Shown here piece after piece: positions 47,967 to 57,076 of a stretch of 64,000 nucleotides of DNA. The DNA is taken from the NCBI RefSeq assembly GCF_030323265.1, contig NZ_CP104992.1:744001-808000 (forward strand). Reading direction: 5' to 3'. The position numbers were made by a program, and so were the translations under genes. This DNA is from Terrirhizobium terrae. Its GTDB lineage: Bacteria; Pseudomonadota; Alphaproteobacteria; Rhizobiales; Rhizobiaceae. Under the pieces are notes generated by a model. The model worked only from the letters and a program-made list of their open reading frames with translations, ran no database searches and was not told where the DNA came from. The number at the start of each line of letters is the position of its first letter. Within the stretch, counting starts at the first letter, position 1.

Positions 47967-49487
47967 ATGAACCAGCGCCAAGCCCTGGACCAGGCGACCC
48001 TGGAAGCCGATCGCATCGGCTTCTTCGGCAAGCTTCCGACCCATGGCGATTTCGTTTCGACCGGCTTCAGCCGGTCGGTGCAGGACGCACTCGACGCTTG
48101 GCTACAGACCGGACTTGCGAAGGCCCAGCATCATTTCGGCGAGCGCTGGGAAAAGGATTTTCGCGCCATGCCGGCCTGGCGCTTTATCGTCGAGCGCGGT
48201 CTTTGGGGGCCGATGACGATGGCCGGCGTCATCGTTCCAAGCAGGGATCGCGTCGGGCGCAGCTTTCCGCTCGTCGTCGCGACGCAGCTGCATGACTTTG
48301 CCGGAGATTCCCGAAAACTCTGCCTGGACGACACCTGGTTCATCGCGCTCGAAGGCATCGCCGAGACATCCGCCCAGCGCGATTTCGAGCTCGACGCCTT
48401 CACCGCCAACCTGAAGCGGCTGAGAAGCCTCAGGCCCGGCGATTTCGATTTCGATGACGAGCGCGGCAGAGGCAAACCGAAGGCCGCCGCCTTCTGGTGG
48501 CGTTTCGATCCCGACGATCGCCAGACCAAGGGCTTTCGCAGCAATGGTGTGCCGCAGCCGGTCGATTTCCTCGAACTCGTCATGGCCGGTGCCGCGCCGG
48601 CCGTGCCCGAGGCGGCAGCTCCGCAACCGATCCAGCCCGCACGGATCCCATCTCAATCGATAGAGATCGAGACGGTCGAAGAGCCCGATATCCCAATCGA
48701 CTTCGATCTCGAAGAGATGATGGCAGCGGCCCATGCAGACCTTGCCTTGCTGCTGAACCCGCAGCAGGAGCCCGCCTCGACGCCCACGATCCCTATCTCT
48801 CCTACTGCGAGCTTCCGCCTATCGGATAGCCATGCGACCCATCCGGGCACCCGCCTGAGCATCAATGCGGACGCGGTGCTGGTCAGGGCCGAACCTGCCA
48901 TCTTCGCCGTCGCGGACGGTCTCGGCGATGGCAGCGATGCCGTCGAGGCCAGCCGGGCGACGATCGCGCTTCTGTCGGATACTGCACCGCAGGACAGCAT
49001 CGAGACACTGGTACAGGATATCAAAGGCAAGCTTGGACGCGCCCACGGCTTGCTCCAATCGACGGCGGCTTCGAAGGGTATCACGCCACCCTGCGCCAGC
49101 ATCGTTGCGCTCGCTGCCGTCGAAGATCGCTTCGCGCTGGTCTGGGCCGGAGACACCCGGGGCTATCTGGTGCGCGACGGCATGATGCGATGTATCACCC
49201 GCGACCATGTCTCGATCGGCCTGCGCCGCTCGCTGTCCCGCGCCATCGGCCTCCAGGGACAGCTCTCCCCGGAAGTGCTGATCGACACTCTGCAGGACGG
49301 TGACCGTTTTCTGCTCTGCAGTAATCCGTTGGCCCGAACCATCTCGGAGCGGATCATCGCCGAGCTGTTACTGTCGCTTGATGTCGAAGAAGCGGCGGAA
49401 AGACTGGTGCAGGAAGCCCTGATCGCCAATTGCCGTGACAATGTCAGCGCCGTCGTCATCGACATCAAGACCGACCATGGTGGATGA
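47967..49487 (+). CDS. TagF-PppA fusion: T6SS post-translational repressor with PP2C-like phosphatase
   Basis: A protein of 506 residues from ATG 47967. Residues 15-170 form the TagF domain (G-F-F-G-K-L-P-T-H-G-D-F-V). After a linker, residues 282-506 form a PP2C-like phosphatase domain with V-A-D-G-L-G-D-G, A-G-D-T-R-G-Y and C-R-D-N-V-S-A. The usual metal-binding aspartate of the L-C-S-D-G-L motif is Asn453 here (L-C-S-N-P-L), which may weaken catalysis. The same fusion is known in Agrobacterium, where it represses the T6SS and counteracts PpkA. The end overlaps ppkA by 11 bases. Confidence 0.9.
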   Translation: MNQRQALDQATLEADRIGFFGKLPTHGDFVSTGFSRSVQDALDAWLQTGLAKAQHHFGERWEKDFRAMPAWRFIVERGLWGPMTMAGVIVPSRDRVGRSFPLVVATQLHDFAGDSRKLCLDDTWFIALEGIAETSAQRDFELDAFTANLKRLRSLRPGDFDFDDERGRGKPKAAAFWWRFDPDDRQTKGFRSNGVPQPVDFLELVMAGAAPAVPEAAAPQPIQPARIPSQSIEIETVEEPDIPIDFDLEEMMAAAHADLALLLNPQQEPASTPTIPISPTASFRLSDSHATHPGTRLSINADAVLVRAEPAIFAVADGLGDGSDAVEASRATIALLSDTAPQDSIETLVQDIKGKLGRAHGLLQSTAASKGITPPCASIVALAAVEDRFALVWAGDTRGYLVRDGMMRCITRDHVSIGLRRSLSRAIGLQGQLSPEVLIDTLQDGDRFLLCSNPLARTISERIIAELLLSLDVEEAAERLVQEALIANCRDNVSAVVIDIKTDHGG

Positions 49488-50388
49488 GCCCAAGCCTGCC
49501 ATGCCCTCCAGCATGGCCGCGATTTCCGATCGCTTTTCGGCGCTTTGGCGGACACTGGTCAGGGATGGCGACACGGATCGGCCGGAGGATGAACGGCGAG
49601 TTCTTGTAGAGCAAGTGCGCGATGCCCTGGATCGCGGCGAAAGCCGCCTGGGCGGAATCCTGTCTCCATCATCGGCAATACGTTCAGCCTGGAAAACCTC
49701 ATCCATCACGGGGAACTGGCCAGCGTCCATCGCGCCCGGCACCGTGATCTGGGCACATTGCACGCCATCAAGACGCTGAACGCCGATCACGCGGATGATC
49801 CGGTGGCACGCAGGCTGTTGCTTCAGGAGGCGACGATCGGCCTGTCGCTGCACCATCCGCATCTCGTGGCAGCGCAGATCCTGCTGCGGCTGGAGGATGG
49901 TAGGCCTGCGCTGGTGATGGAATGGTGCACGTCCAGCCTGGCCGATCGACTGTCGAACGGTCCGCTCCAGCTCAACGATATTCTGCTCCTCACCAGATCA
50001 TTGCTGGAAGGTCTTTCGGCCGTTCATGCGCACTCTATCGTCCATTGCGATCTCTCGCCCGACAACATTCTCTTCGCTGATGATGGCGTTGAAAGCCTCA
50101 GGATCGCTGACTTCGGCATAGCGCTACAGTCAGGACATCGACACGCGGAACTGGACATCCGCTTTGCCGGTCAGGCGCATTTTTCGGCACCTGAACAGAA
50201 GGACGGCGGCCCGGTTGATGCGCGCACAGACCTCTACGCCGTCGGAAAAATTCTCTCTCCTGCTCGAAGGCTCCGATGGCGTTGCAGCCACTCACCTTCG
50301 CCGTCTCGCCTACCTGCTTTCGCAACCCGATCCCGCAGACAGGCCCGAAAATGCAAAGGCCGCCTTGCGGATGCTCGGCGGCCTCTGA
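49477..50388 (+). CDS. ppkA: T6SS Ser/Thr protein kinase PpkA (two frame breaks)
   Basis: About 303 residues from ATG 49477. Kinase marks are H-A-I-K (ATP-binding Lys), the catalytic loop H-C-D-L-S-P-D-N-I-L, D-F-G and an A-P-E-Q activation-segment end. The catalytic loop has Cys where most kinases have Arg. Two breaks occur: about 49663-49666 (one base missing; restores S-I-I-G-N-T-F-S-L-E) and 50243-50247 (one A too many; restores G-K-F-S-L-L-L-E). No membrane segment follows, so this is a soluble kinase. It should phosphorylate TssL at Thr14. Confidence 0.82.
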
Positions 50389-50410
50389 AAAAGCTTGCAG
50401 TTTGTCCGGC

Positions 50411-51550
50411 TCAGTTCGAACCGGGCAGCGGTGCCGCGGCAGACGGCGCGCTCTTCTGGTAGATGGTAAAGAGCTTGGCGAAATCGACCATGCCGGCATT
50501 GGCGGCATAGAGCATGTCGCCATCGGCCATCTGGAAGCGCTGCATCAGCGCCAGGTTGGCAATATCCTTCATGTCGATGCGATAGACGGCCGGCTTGTTC
50601 GAGACGCTGTAGGTGGAAGGCGCCTTGGCATCGCTGGCGGTCGGGTAAGGCTTGTAGACCGTCTGGTTGCGCAGCAGGTAGACCTGGCTCGCATTGGCGC
50701 GATCATCAAGCAGACCGCCGGCGCGACCGAAGGCCTGCGATAGCGTCAGCTTGCCGGGCTCGAACTCGAACTCGCCGACACTCTTGAACGCACCGAATAC
50801 GGTGAAGGTCGTCGCATCCTTGCCGACATAGATCTGGTCGTCCGGCAGCAGATAGACGTTCTGGCTGTTGTCGTTCATCACCCGTTCGATCGGGGCGCTG
50901 GCACGCTTATTGCCGCGGATCAGCGTCACGTTCGCGGCTGCCGGGGTGGACGAAGCACCGCCCGCAAGCGCGACCGCATCAAGCACGCGTTCGCGGCGCG
51001 CCGTCAGCGGGAATCGGCCGGCAGCGCGCACGTCACCATTGACCGTGAAGCCCGAGGTCGGTTTGTCGACGACGGTTACAACGGCCTGCGGATTGACAGC
51101 CGAACCCTTGAGACCATTGACGATCCGGCTCTGCAGCGCTTCGGGCGAGGATTCCAGAACCCGCTGGCGACCGACGAAGGGCAGCGTGACGGTACCGGCG
51201 GAATCCACGGTGAAGCGACCGAGATTGAGCGTCTTTGCCTGGGTGGAAGAGAACATGCCCTCTTCGCCGGTATCGAGGATCGTAACCTCGATCACATCGC
51301 CGCGGCGCAACCGGTTATCGGCATAACCGGCCGAGCGCATGACGCTGAGGCCCTGGTCGGTCGGCGCATAGGAAAGCGGCTGAGCAACCGGAGGCGACAT
51401 CGGCGCATCGGCAAGACGAACGACCGGAACACGTTCCTTCGTGTTCGGATCGACCGTGTTGTAAAAAGCTCCGGCGGAGGGACCATCTGAAGGGCGGGCG
51501 CAGGCACTGAGCAAAGCAATAAATACGAAGGGCGCAAGCTTTCGCATCAC
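50411..51550 (-). CDS. polysaccharide export outer-membrane lipoprotein (Wza/OMA family)
   Basis: A protein of 379 residues. A lipoprotein signal ends in L-L-S-A-C (Cys17), so it is anchored in the outer membrane. The Poly_export domain (R-R-G-D-V-I-E-V-T-I near residue 83) and two SLBB-like segments (F-T-V-N-G-D-V-R-A-A-G-R-F-P and F-T-V-F-G-A-F) follow. It exports capsular or exopolysaccharide through the outer membrane. No polymerase or glycosyltransferase is next to it. It is convergent with the T6SS operon across 22 bases. Confidence 0.88.
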   Translation of the reverse strand: MMRKLAPFVFIALLSACARPSDGPSAGAFYNTVDPNTKERVPVVRLADAPMSPPVAQPLSYAPTDQGLSVMRSAGYADNRLRRGDVIEVTILDTGEEGMFSSTQAKTLNLGRFTVDSAGTVTLPFVGRQRVLESSPEALQSRIVNGLKGSAVNPQAVVTVVDKPTSGFTVNGDVRAAGRFPLTARRERVLDAVALAGGASSTPAAANVTLIRGNKRASAPIERVMNDNSQNVYLLPDDQIYVGKDATTFTVFGAFKSVGEFEFEPGKLTLSQAFGRAGGLLDDRANASQVYLLRNQTVYKPYPTASDAKAPSTYSVSNKPAVYRIDMKDIANLALMQRFQMADGDMLYAANAGMVDFAKLFTIYQKSAPSAAAPLPGSN

Positions 51551-51836
51551 GTATCCTTTTAAGAGAATCTATAGTGCGCAAAGTATCAACGGAAGCGCCT
51601 GCGACAACCGTGCGAACGCGAAAAAAGGCAATTGTGACGGCTTAGTGGCAGAACCTGTGGCCGATGGGCAACCCTTCCCGGTGCGAAGCAAGCTTATCGT
51701 TGAAATCGCGTGGAATTTCAACGTGTCTGCAAGCGCAAGGCCGGCACGTGGGTTTGGCAGGAATGTTGCGACTGGCTCGCACAGGACGGCTATGCCGATA
51801 TGGCATCGGCCTCCCGCCCGGTCCCGCTTATCTTCG

Positions 51837-52961
51837 TCACATCTCGACGACCAGTCTGATCACCTCACCCCTATGTAGACGATCGAAGCCTTCGTTGATC
51901 TCGTCGAGCGTGATCGATCCGCTGAGCAGTTTGTTGACCGGCAAGCGGCCTGACTTATAGAGCGCGACGAAGCGCGGAATATCGCGGACCGGCACGCAGG
52001 TGCCGATATAACTGCCCTTCACCGTCCGCTCTTCGGCAACCAGACTGACAATATTGAGCGGCATTGCCGCCGTCGGCGCAGGCAATCCAGCTGTCACCGT
52101 CGTACCGCCACGCCGCGTCATCCTGTAGGCGCTTTCCAGCGCCTTTTCGGAGCCCGCGAACTCGAAGGCGAAATCGGCGCCGCCATTGGTGAGCTGACGG
52201 ACCTTTTCGACCGCATCCGCATCACGCGCATTCACGATAGCCGTTGCCCCGAGCTGACGGGCGATCTCAAGCTTCTCGTCGGAGAGATCGACGGCAATGA
52301 TCTGCGCGGCGCCGGCAGAAACCGCCCCCAATAGACCCGCCAGGCCGACACCCCCGAGACCGATGATTACGGTCGTCTGACCCGCCTGGACTTTGGCCGT
52401 ATTCACCACGGCCCCCACCCCGGTCAGCACCGCGCAACCGAAAAGCGCTGCCTCGTTGAACGGCAGATTCTTGTCGATCCTGACGATCGAACGGCGTGAA
52501 ACGACCGCATGCTCGGCAAAGGCCGAACAGCCGATATGATGATGCACCGGTTGCCCGTGGGATTTCAGCCGAATGCTACCGGTCAGCAATGTGCCCTGGC
52601 CATTGGCCGCAGCCCCCGGTTCGCAGAGCGCTGGCCGCCCTTCCGAGCACGGCAGGCAATGGCCGCAGCTCGGCACGAAGGCCAGGACAACGTGATCGCC
52701 AACTTCGAGATCATCGACCCCTTCACCAAGTTCCACCACTTCGCCGGCTGCCTCGTGACCGATCGCCATCGGCATCGGGCGCGGCCTGCTGCCGTTGATG
52801 ACGGAGAGATCCGAATGGCACAGCCCGGCCGCGCGAATACGTACCAGAACCTCTCCCTGCCCCGGGCGCTCCAGATCAAGCTCCGCAATTTCCAACGGTC
52901 TGCTCTCCGCGTAAGGCATGTTCAAGCCCATCTGACGAAGCGTCGCGGCTCTGATCTTCAT
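51837..52961 (-). CDS. zinc-dependent alcohol dehydrogenase (class III-like)
   Basis: A protein of 374 residues. Catalytic zinc ligands are in G-L-C-H-S-D and G-H-E-A-A-G, and structural zinc cysteines in C-G-H-C-L-P-C. The NAD-binding site is G-L-G-G-V-G-L. It resembles class III-like and mycothiol-dependent-type medium-chain dehydrogenases. The 286 bases between it and the export lipoprotein hold no convincing gene. Confidence 0.88.
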   Translation of the reverse strand: MKIRAATLRQMGLNMPYAESRPLEIAELDLERPGQGEVLVRIRAAGLCHSDLSVINGSRPRPMPMAIGHEAAGEVVELGEGVDDLEVGDHVVLAFVPSCGHCLPCSEGRPALCEPGAAANGQGTLLTGSIRLKSHGQPVHHHIGCSAFAEHAVVSRRSIVRIDKNLPFNEAALFGCAVLTGVGAVVNTAKVQAGQTTVIIGLGGVGLAGLLGAVSAGAAQIIAVDLSDEKLEIARQLGATAIVNARDADAVEKVRQLTNGGADFAFEFAGSEKALESAYRMTRRGGTTVTAGLPAPTAAMPLNIVSLVAEERTVKGSYIGTCVPVRDIPRFVALYKSGRLPVNKLLSGSITLDEINEGFDRLHRGEVIRLVVEM

Positions 52962-53120
52962 CTCTCTCTCCCTGAAACCTACTCATCTTCCGCGAGGTAA
53001 ACATCGCCAAGCAGCCCGCCCACCGTCCCTCCTCTTAGACGGCGGGTGCATCGTCAAACGATCACGACCTCTAAGACAAGGCGCACCACTCGAATGGCTC
53101 CGAATGGCTGCGCTGTCCCG

Positions 53121-54980
53121 TTATTGGTCGAACTCCCGGATAACCTCAAGAAAGGTCTCGCCATAACGCTCAAGCTTCGCCTCGCCGACACCGGAAATAC
53201 CGAGCAGTGCGTCGCGCGTGCTCGGTCGCTCCGTCGCAAAGGCGACCAGCGTCGTATCGGCAAAGACGACATAAGGGGGAATGGAAAGGTCCTTGGCGAT
53301 AGCCATGCGGGTGCGCCGCAAGGCCTCGAACAGCAACGCATCGGCCTCGTCCAGCTGTGAACGGGCATTCTTTGCGCTGGATGACTGGCTCTTTCCCGCC
53401 TTGCCACGCGTCGGCCGGTCGCGGCGAAAATGGACCTCACGCTCGCGCTTGAACACAGCCCGCGCCTCCGGCTCCAGCTTCAGCGCGCCGAATGCGTCGT
53501 GATCGACGCTGATCAGGCCTGCGGCGAGAAGCTGGCGATAGACCGATTGCCAGGTCTTGGTCGGAATATCGCTTCCTGCCCCAAACACCGGCATCTCGGT
53601 ATGGCCGAAACGCCGGGTTTTCTCATTGTCGTTGCCGACCAGCACGTCGATGACATGACCGGTCCCGAACCTCTCGCCGGTGCGATAGACCGCCGCAAGC
53701 GCCTTGATCGCCGCCTCGGTGCCGTCCCATGTATCGACTGGCTTCAGGCACGTGTCACAATTGCCGCATTGCCCGCCATGGGTCTCACCGAAATGGGCGA
53801 GGATCGCCTGGCGCCGGCAGCCCGCGGTCTCGCATATGCCCAGCAGCGCATTCAGCTTGGCCCGCTCGACGCGCTTCACAGCATCGCCGGAGGTTCCGCC
53901 GTCGATCATCCGCCCGCGCTGGATGACATCGGCCATGCCATAGGCCATCCACACTTCGGACGGCATGCCGTCGCGTCCGGCACGGCCGGTCTCTTGATAA
54001 TACGCCTCGACCGATCCAGGCAGATCGAGATGCGCGACATAGCGCACATCCGGCTTGTCGATCCCCATCCCGAAGGCGACGGTAGCGACAAGGCAGAGCT
54101 CATCCTCCTTCAAAAACGCATCCTGGTTGGCGTCCCTCACCTGCCGCTCCAACCCGGCATGATAGGGCAAGGCATAAATGCCCTGCCCGTTCAACCAGTC
54201 GGCCGTCTCTTCCACCTTGGCGCGCGATAGGCAGTAGACAATGCCGCTCTCGCCTTTGTGGCGTGAAAGGAATTGCAGGAGTTGTTGGCGCGGCTGGTCC
54301 CGCTCGACGATTTCATAGGAAATGTTCGGCCGGTCGAAAGATGAGGTGAACACGCGAGCATTGTTGAGCGCCAGCCTGTCGATGATGTCGTCACGCGTAT
54401 GCGGGTCGGCCGTTGCCGTCAGCGCCATCCGCGGCACGTTGGGGAAGAGATCGGCAAGTTCGCCGAGCTGACGATATTCAGGGCGGAAATCATGCCCCCA
54501 TTGCGAGACGCAATGAGCCTCGTCAATCGCGAAGAGCGCGATTTTGGCACCGCTGATCAATTCCCGGAACCCCGGTGTCGTGATCCGCTCCGGCGTCACA
54601 TAAAGCATGTCCAGCGCGCCTGCCTTCAGGTCCCGCCGCACTTGGTCGAAGCCTTCCCGCGACAGCGAAGAGTTCAGCGCCGCCGCCCGCACGCCGACCT
54701 GGCTCAGCGCCTCCACCTGATCACGCATCAGCGCGATCAACGGGGAAACGACGATACCGACACCTTCACGGCAGAAAGCAGGGATCTGGAAGCAAAGCGA
54801 CTTGCCGGCGCCGGTTGGAAACAGCACGACAGCGTCTCCACCCGAGATCACATGCTCGACGACATCCCCTTGCTGGCCGCGGAACGACGAATAGCCGTAG
54901 ACCTTCTGCAGCACCTCGACCGGATCGTGCTGCCCGCGGCCATCGAATAAAGCATCAACATAGTTCGGCTGGCCCTGCAT
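53121..54980 (-). CDS. recQ: ATP-dependent DNA helicase RecQ
   Basis: A protein of 619 residues. In order: superfamily 2 helicase motifs (P-T-G-A-G-K-S, D-E-A-H, T-A-T-A), the helicase C domain ([10 protein letters not shown]), an RQC zinc site ([11 protein letters not shown]) and a C-terminal HRDC domain ([11 protein letters not shown]). RecQ unwinds 3'-tailed DNA in recombination and fork repair. It stands alone and intact. Confidence 0.95.
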   Translation of the reverse strand: MQGQPNYVDALFDGRGQHDPVEVLQKVYGYSSFRGQQGDVVEHVISGGDAVVLFPTGAGKSLCFQIPAFCREGVGIVVSPLIALMRDQVEALSQVGVRAAALNSSLSREGFDQVRRDLKAGALDMLYVTPERITTPGFRELISGAKIALFAIDEAHCVSQWGHDFRPEYRQLGELADLFPNVPRMALTATADPHTRDDIIDRLALNNARVFTSSFDRPNISYEIVERDQPRQQLLQFLSRHKGESGIVYCLSRAKVEETADWLNGQGIYALPYHAGLERQVRDANQDAFLKEDELCLVATVAFGMGIDKPDVRYVAHLDLPGSVEAYYQETGRAGRDGMPSEVWMAYGMADVIQRGRMIDGGTSGDAVKRVERAKLNALLGICETAGCRRQAILAHFGETHGGQCGNCDTCLKPVDTWDGTEAAIKALAAVYRTGERFGTGHVIDVLVGNDNEKTRRFGHTEMPVFGAGSDIPTKTWQSVYRQLLAAGLISVDHDAFGALKLEPEARAVFKREREVHFRRDRPTRGKAGKSQSSSAKNARSQLDEADALLFEALRRTRMAIAKDLSIPPYVVFADTTLVAFATERPSTRDALLGISGVGEAKLERYGETFLEVIREFDQ

Positions 54981-55285
54981 GACGCCCCTTGCTCATTATC
55001 GCGTCCAGTATGGCACAGGAACGATACCGGTCGCGAGTGTTTCATCCCTCGTCAGGCCGCTTAGTTTGAGAATGAGAAAACGGCGCCCGCCTTTAGCAGC
55101 TGTCGATCTTCGAAGCTCGTGGCGAAACACTGCACCCCGATCGCAAATGAAGCACGGCTCTGCCGTTGCGTGAATAACGCAGGCGGCTGCAGAAGGAACA
55201 TCCAATCCTCTCGCATCACGAGGAATATAAAGCCGGGAAGGGTGTCTACCGTGTCGGAAGCTTTCTTGGAGAAAGGACGACCAGC
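54981..55285. other. divergent intergenic region recQ / copC
   Basis: This 305-base gap separates recQ (minus) from the copper operon (plus) and must hold both promoters. A GAAAGGA ribosome site precedes copC. A short CTCG/CGAG palindrome is near 55210-55222. I found no clear CueR- or CopR-type box and no convincing ECF -35/-10 pair, and no gene. Confidence 0.55.
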
Positions 55286-55657
55286 ATGCCTTACAGAATA
55301 TCTCTTCTCGGCTCCGTACTTCTGTGCGGAATGGCAATTTCCGGGCCAGCCCTGGCGCATGCCCATCTGAAAAGCGCGGTACCGCCCGATGGCGCAACGC
55401 TACGCACATCGCCGTCCGAGATCTCGCTTGGCTTTACCGAAGGCCTTGAACCTGCCTTTTCGACGATCACCCTGACCGGTGAAACAGGTGACCTCGCGCC
55501 AACGGCATCACCCGTTATTAGCGGTGAAGATTCTGCCACCCTCTCGATCGTGCCGACCACTCCTCTGCCCCCAGGAGGCTACATCGTGCAATGGCATGTG
55601 CTGTCCACGGACGGCCATCCATCCTCGGGTTCCTACCGGTTCCGCGTGACGCCATGA
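55286..55657 (+). CDS. copC: copper resistance protein CopC
   Basis: A protein of 123 residues with a signal peptide cut after A-L-A near residue 24, so the mature protein starts H-A-H, as CopC proteins that bind Cu(II) through an N-terminal His do. The rest fits the CopC beta-barrel (H-L-K-S-A-V-P-P-D-G at the start, W-H-V-L-S-T-D-G-H-P near the end). It acts as a periplasmic copper carrier. The stop overlaps the copD start by four bases. Confidence 0.92.
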   Translation: MPYRISLLGSVLLCGMAISGPALAHAHLKSAVPPDGATLRTSPSEISLGFTEGLEPAFSTITLTGETGDLAPTASPVISGEDSATLSIVPTTPLPPGGYIVQWHVLSTDGHPSSGSYRFRVTP

Positions 55658-56517
55658 CACCGCTTCAGGCCCTCGCACTGGAGCGCACCGTTCACGACGC
55701 CTCTCTCGCTTACCTATGGGGAGGAGGCGGTTTTGCCGTCATCCTGGCTGACGTGGGCATACGCCCTGCCCTCGCCGCCGCCATGCGAAAATCGCTTTTG
55801 CTCAGCACCGCCATAGCGGCATCGACGAGCGCCATCGCCATTCCCCTGCAGACCGTGGCAATCACCTCTGCCTGGTCACCGATGTTTCGGCCGGATCTGT
55901 GGTCGGCCGTGGCATTTGGCACGAGTGCTGGTCATGGAATGCTTGCTCATCTCGCGGTCTGTCTCGCTCTCCTTGTGGCAGCATCCCTCGGCTTGGACCG
56001 CCTCTCGGTCCTGCTGTCCGAAATGGCCGTCGGCAGCCTTGCCGCAAACGGGCACGCGGCCGATGGCATTGTCCGAACGTTTTCGGACATCGTCCATGTC
56101 CTGTCGGCGACGGCATGGGTCGGCGCGCTCGTGCCATTCATCCTGATAATACCGATGACCGCGCGTCCGGAGCTTCGAGGTGCAGCCATGGTGTCGATGC
56201 TCCGCTTTTCCCAGGTCGGCCATGTCGTCGTGGCGCTCGTCCTGTTTACCGGCCTTGCCAACACGCTCCTCATCCTCGGCCACCTGCCGACCGATCCGGC
56301 CTCGCCCTATCAGCGCGAACTCATTTTCAAGATTGCCGTCGCGCTGGCGATGACAGGCCTTGCCGTGGCGAACCGTTACCTTGTCGTGCCGATCTATCGA
56401 CGGGATCCACTCCGGTCCCAGCGCCTGCTGGTGCTGGGCGCAGGAGCAGAGATCGTACTTGGCGCAATTGCCCTCTCCCTCGTCGCCTCTTTCGGCCTCG
56501 ATGATCCGGTGGCGTGA
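55654..56517 (+). CDS. copD: copper resistance membrane protein CopD
   Basis: A protein of 287 residues with about eight hydrophobic segments. The conserved D-I-V-H-V-L-S-A-T-A-W-V-G segment near residue 148 carries the membrane His/Trp of the CopD family, and V-G-H-V-V-V-A-L-V-L-F-T-G-L-A-N follows. CopC and CopD together move copper across the inner membrane. ATG 55654 gives the ATGA overlap with copC. Confidence 0.9.
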   Translation: MTPLQALALERTVHDASLAYLWGGGGFAVILADVGIRPALAAAMRKSLLLSTAIAASTSAIAIPLQTVAITSAWSPMFRPDLWSAVAFGTSAGHGMLAHLAVCLALLVAASLGLDRLSVLLSEMAVGSLAANGHAADGIVRTFSDIVHVLSATAWVGALVPFILIIPMTARPELRGAAMVSMLRFSQVGHVVVALVLFTGLANTLLILGHLPTDPASPYQRELIFKIAVALAMTGLAVANRYLVVPIYRRDPLRSQRLLVLGAGAEIVLGAIALSLVASFGLDDPVA

Positions 56518-56589
56518 AAAATTCCAGCCCCGATGGAATAGGCGCCGCCTCTGGCTGTCTACCCATCCATAACCAGAAGGAAACAGCCG

Positions 56590-57060
56590 ATGACGATTTG
56601 GTCACACAGAAAGTCCGCAGCCTTCGCCGCCTTCATGCTGGCGACCGCAGGCGCATGCACCGCCTTCGCGCATGATCCATCGCAGCACGGTCATTCGTCC
56701 ACTGCCGCCGTCTCCCAGGAAACAACCTATTGGACCGAGAACGACGCGGCGATGGATCGGATGATGGAGAAGATGGAGATCGAGCCGACCGGTGATGTCG
56801 ATCGCGACTTCGTGGCGATGATGACACCCCATCACCAGGGGGCGATCGACATGGCGCTTGCCGTCCTCAAATACGGCCAGAACGAACAGCTCAAGCGCCT
56901 CGCTCAGGAGATCATCGTGGAACAGCAGCAGGAGATCGCTGCGATGAAGCTCGCGATCGGCGATCCGCTTCCGCCTTCCGGCGCAGCACCGACACAGGTT
57001 GCACCGGAAAATGCCCCCGCCGGTTCCATGCAGGGCATGGATCCCGACATGAAGATGTAA
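56590..57060 (+). CDS. DUF305 periplasmic protein (metal-linked)
   Basis: A protein of 156 residues with a signal peptide (cleavage after A-F-A near 27). The DUF305 signature M-M-x-P-H-H-Q-G-A-I-D-M is at residues 77-88. Many His and Met residues (H-G-H, M-D-R-M-M-E-K-M, M-Q-G-M-D-P-D-M-K-M) suit copper binding, as in the related CopM proteins. Its position between copCD and a beta-propeller protein supports a periplasmic copper-binding role. Confidence 0.88.
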   Translation: MTIWSHRKSAAFAAFMLATAGACTAFAHDPSQHGHSSTAAVSQETTYWTENDAAMDRMMEKMEIEPTGDVDRDFVAMMTPHHQGAIDMALAVLKYGQNEQLKRLAQEIIVEQQQEIAAMKLAIGDPLPPSGAAPTQVAPENAPAGSMQGMDPDMKM

Positions 57061-57076
57061 CCGAAGGTCTTCCAAG

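Noticed and set aside
51551..51836. Possible gene remnant between the export lipoprotein and the alcohol dehydrogenase
   Set aside because: One frame reads a short Lys/Trp/Cys-containing stretch, but it has no start codon, no recognisable family and is under 50 codons.
55191..55215. GGAAC element upstream of copC as an ECF/EcfG -35 box
   Set aside because: No matching GTT or CGT -10 element lies at the required spacing.
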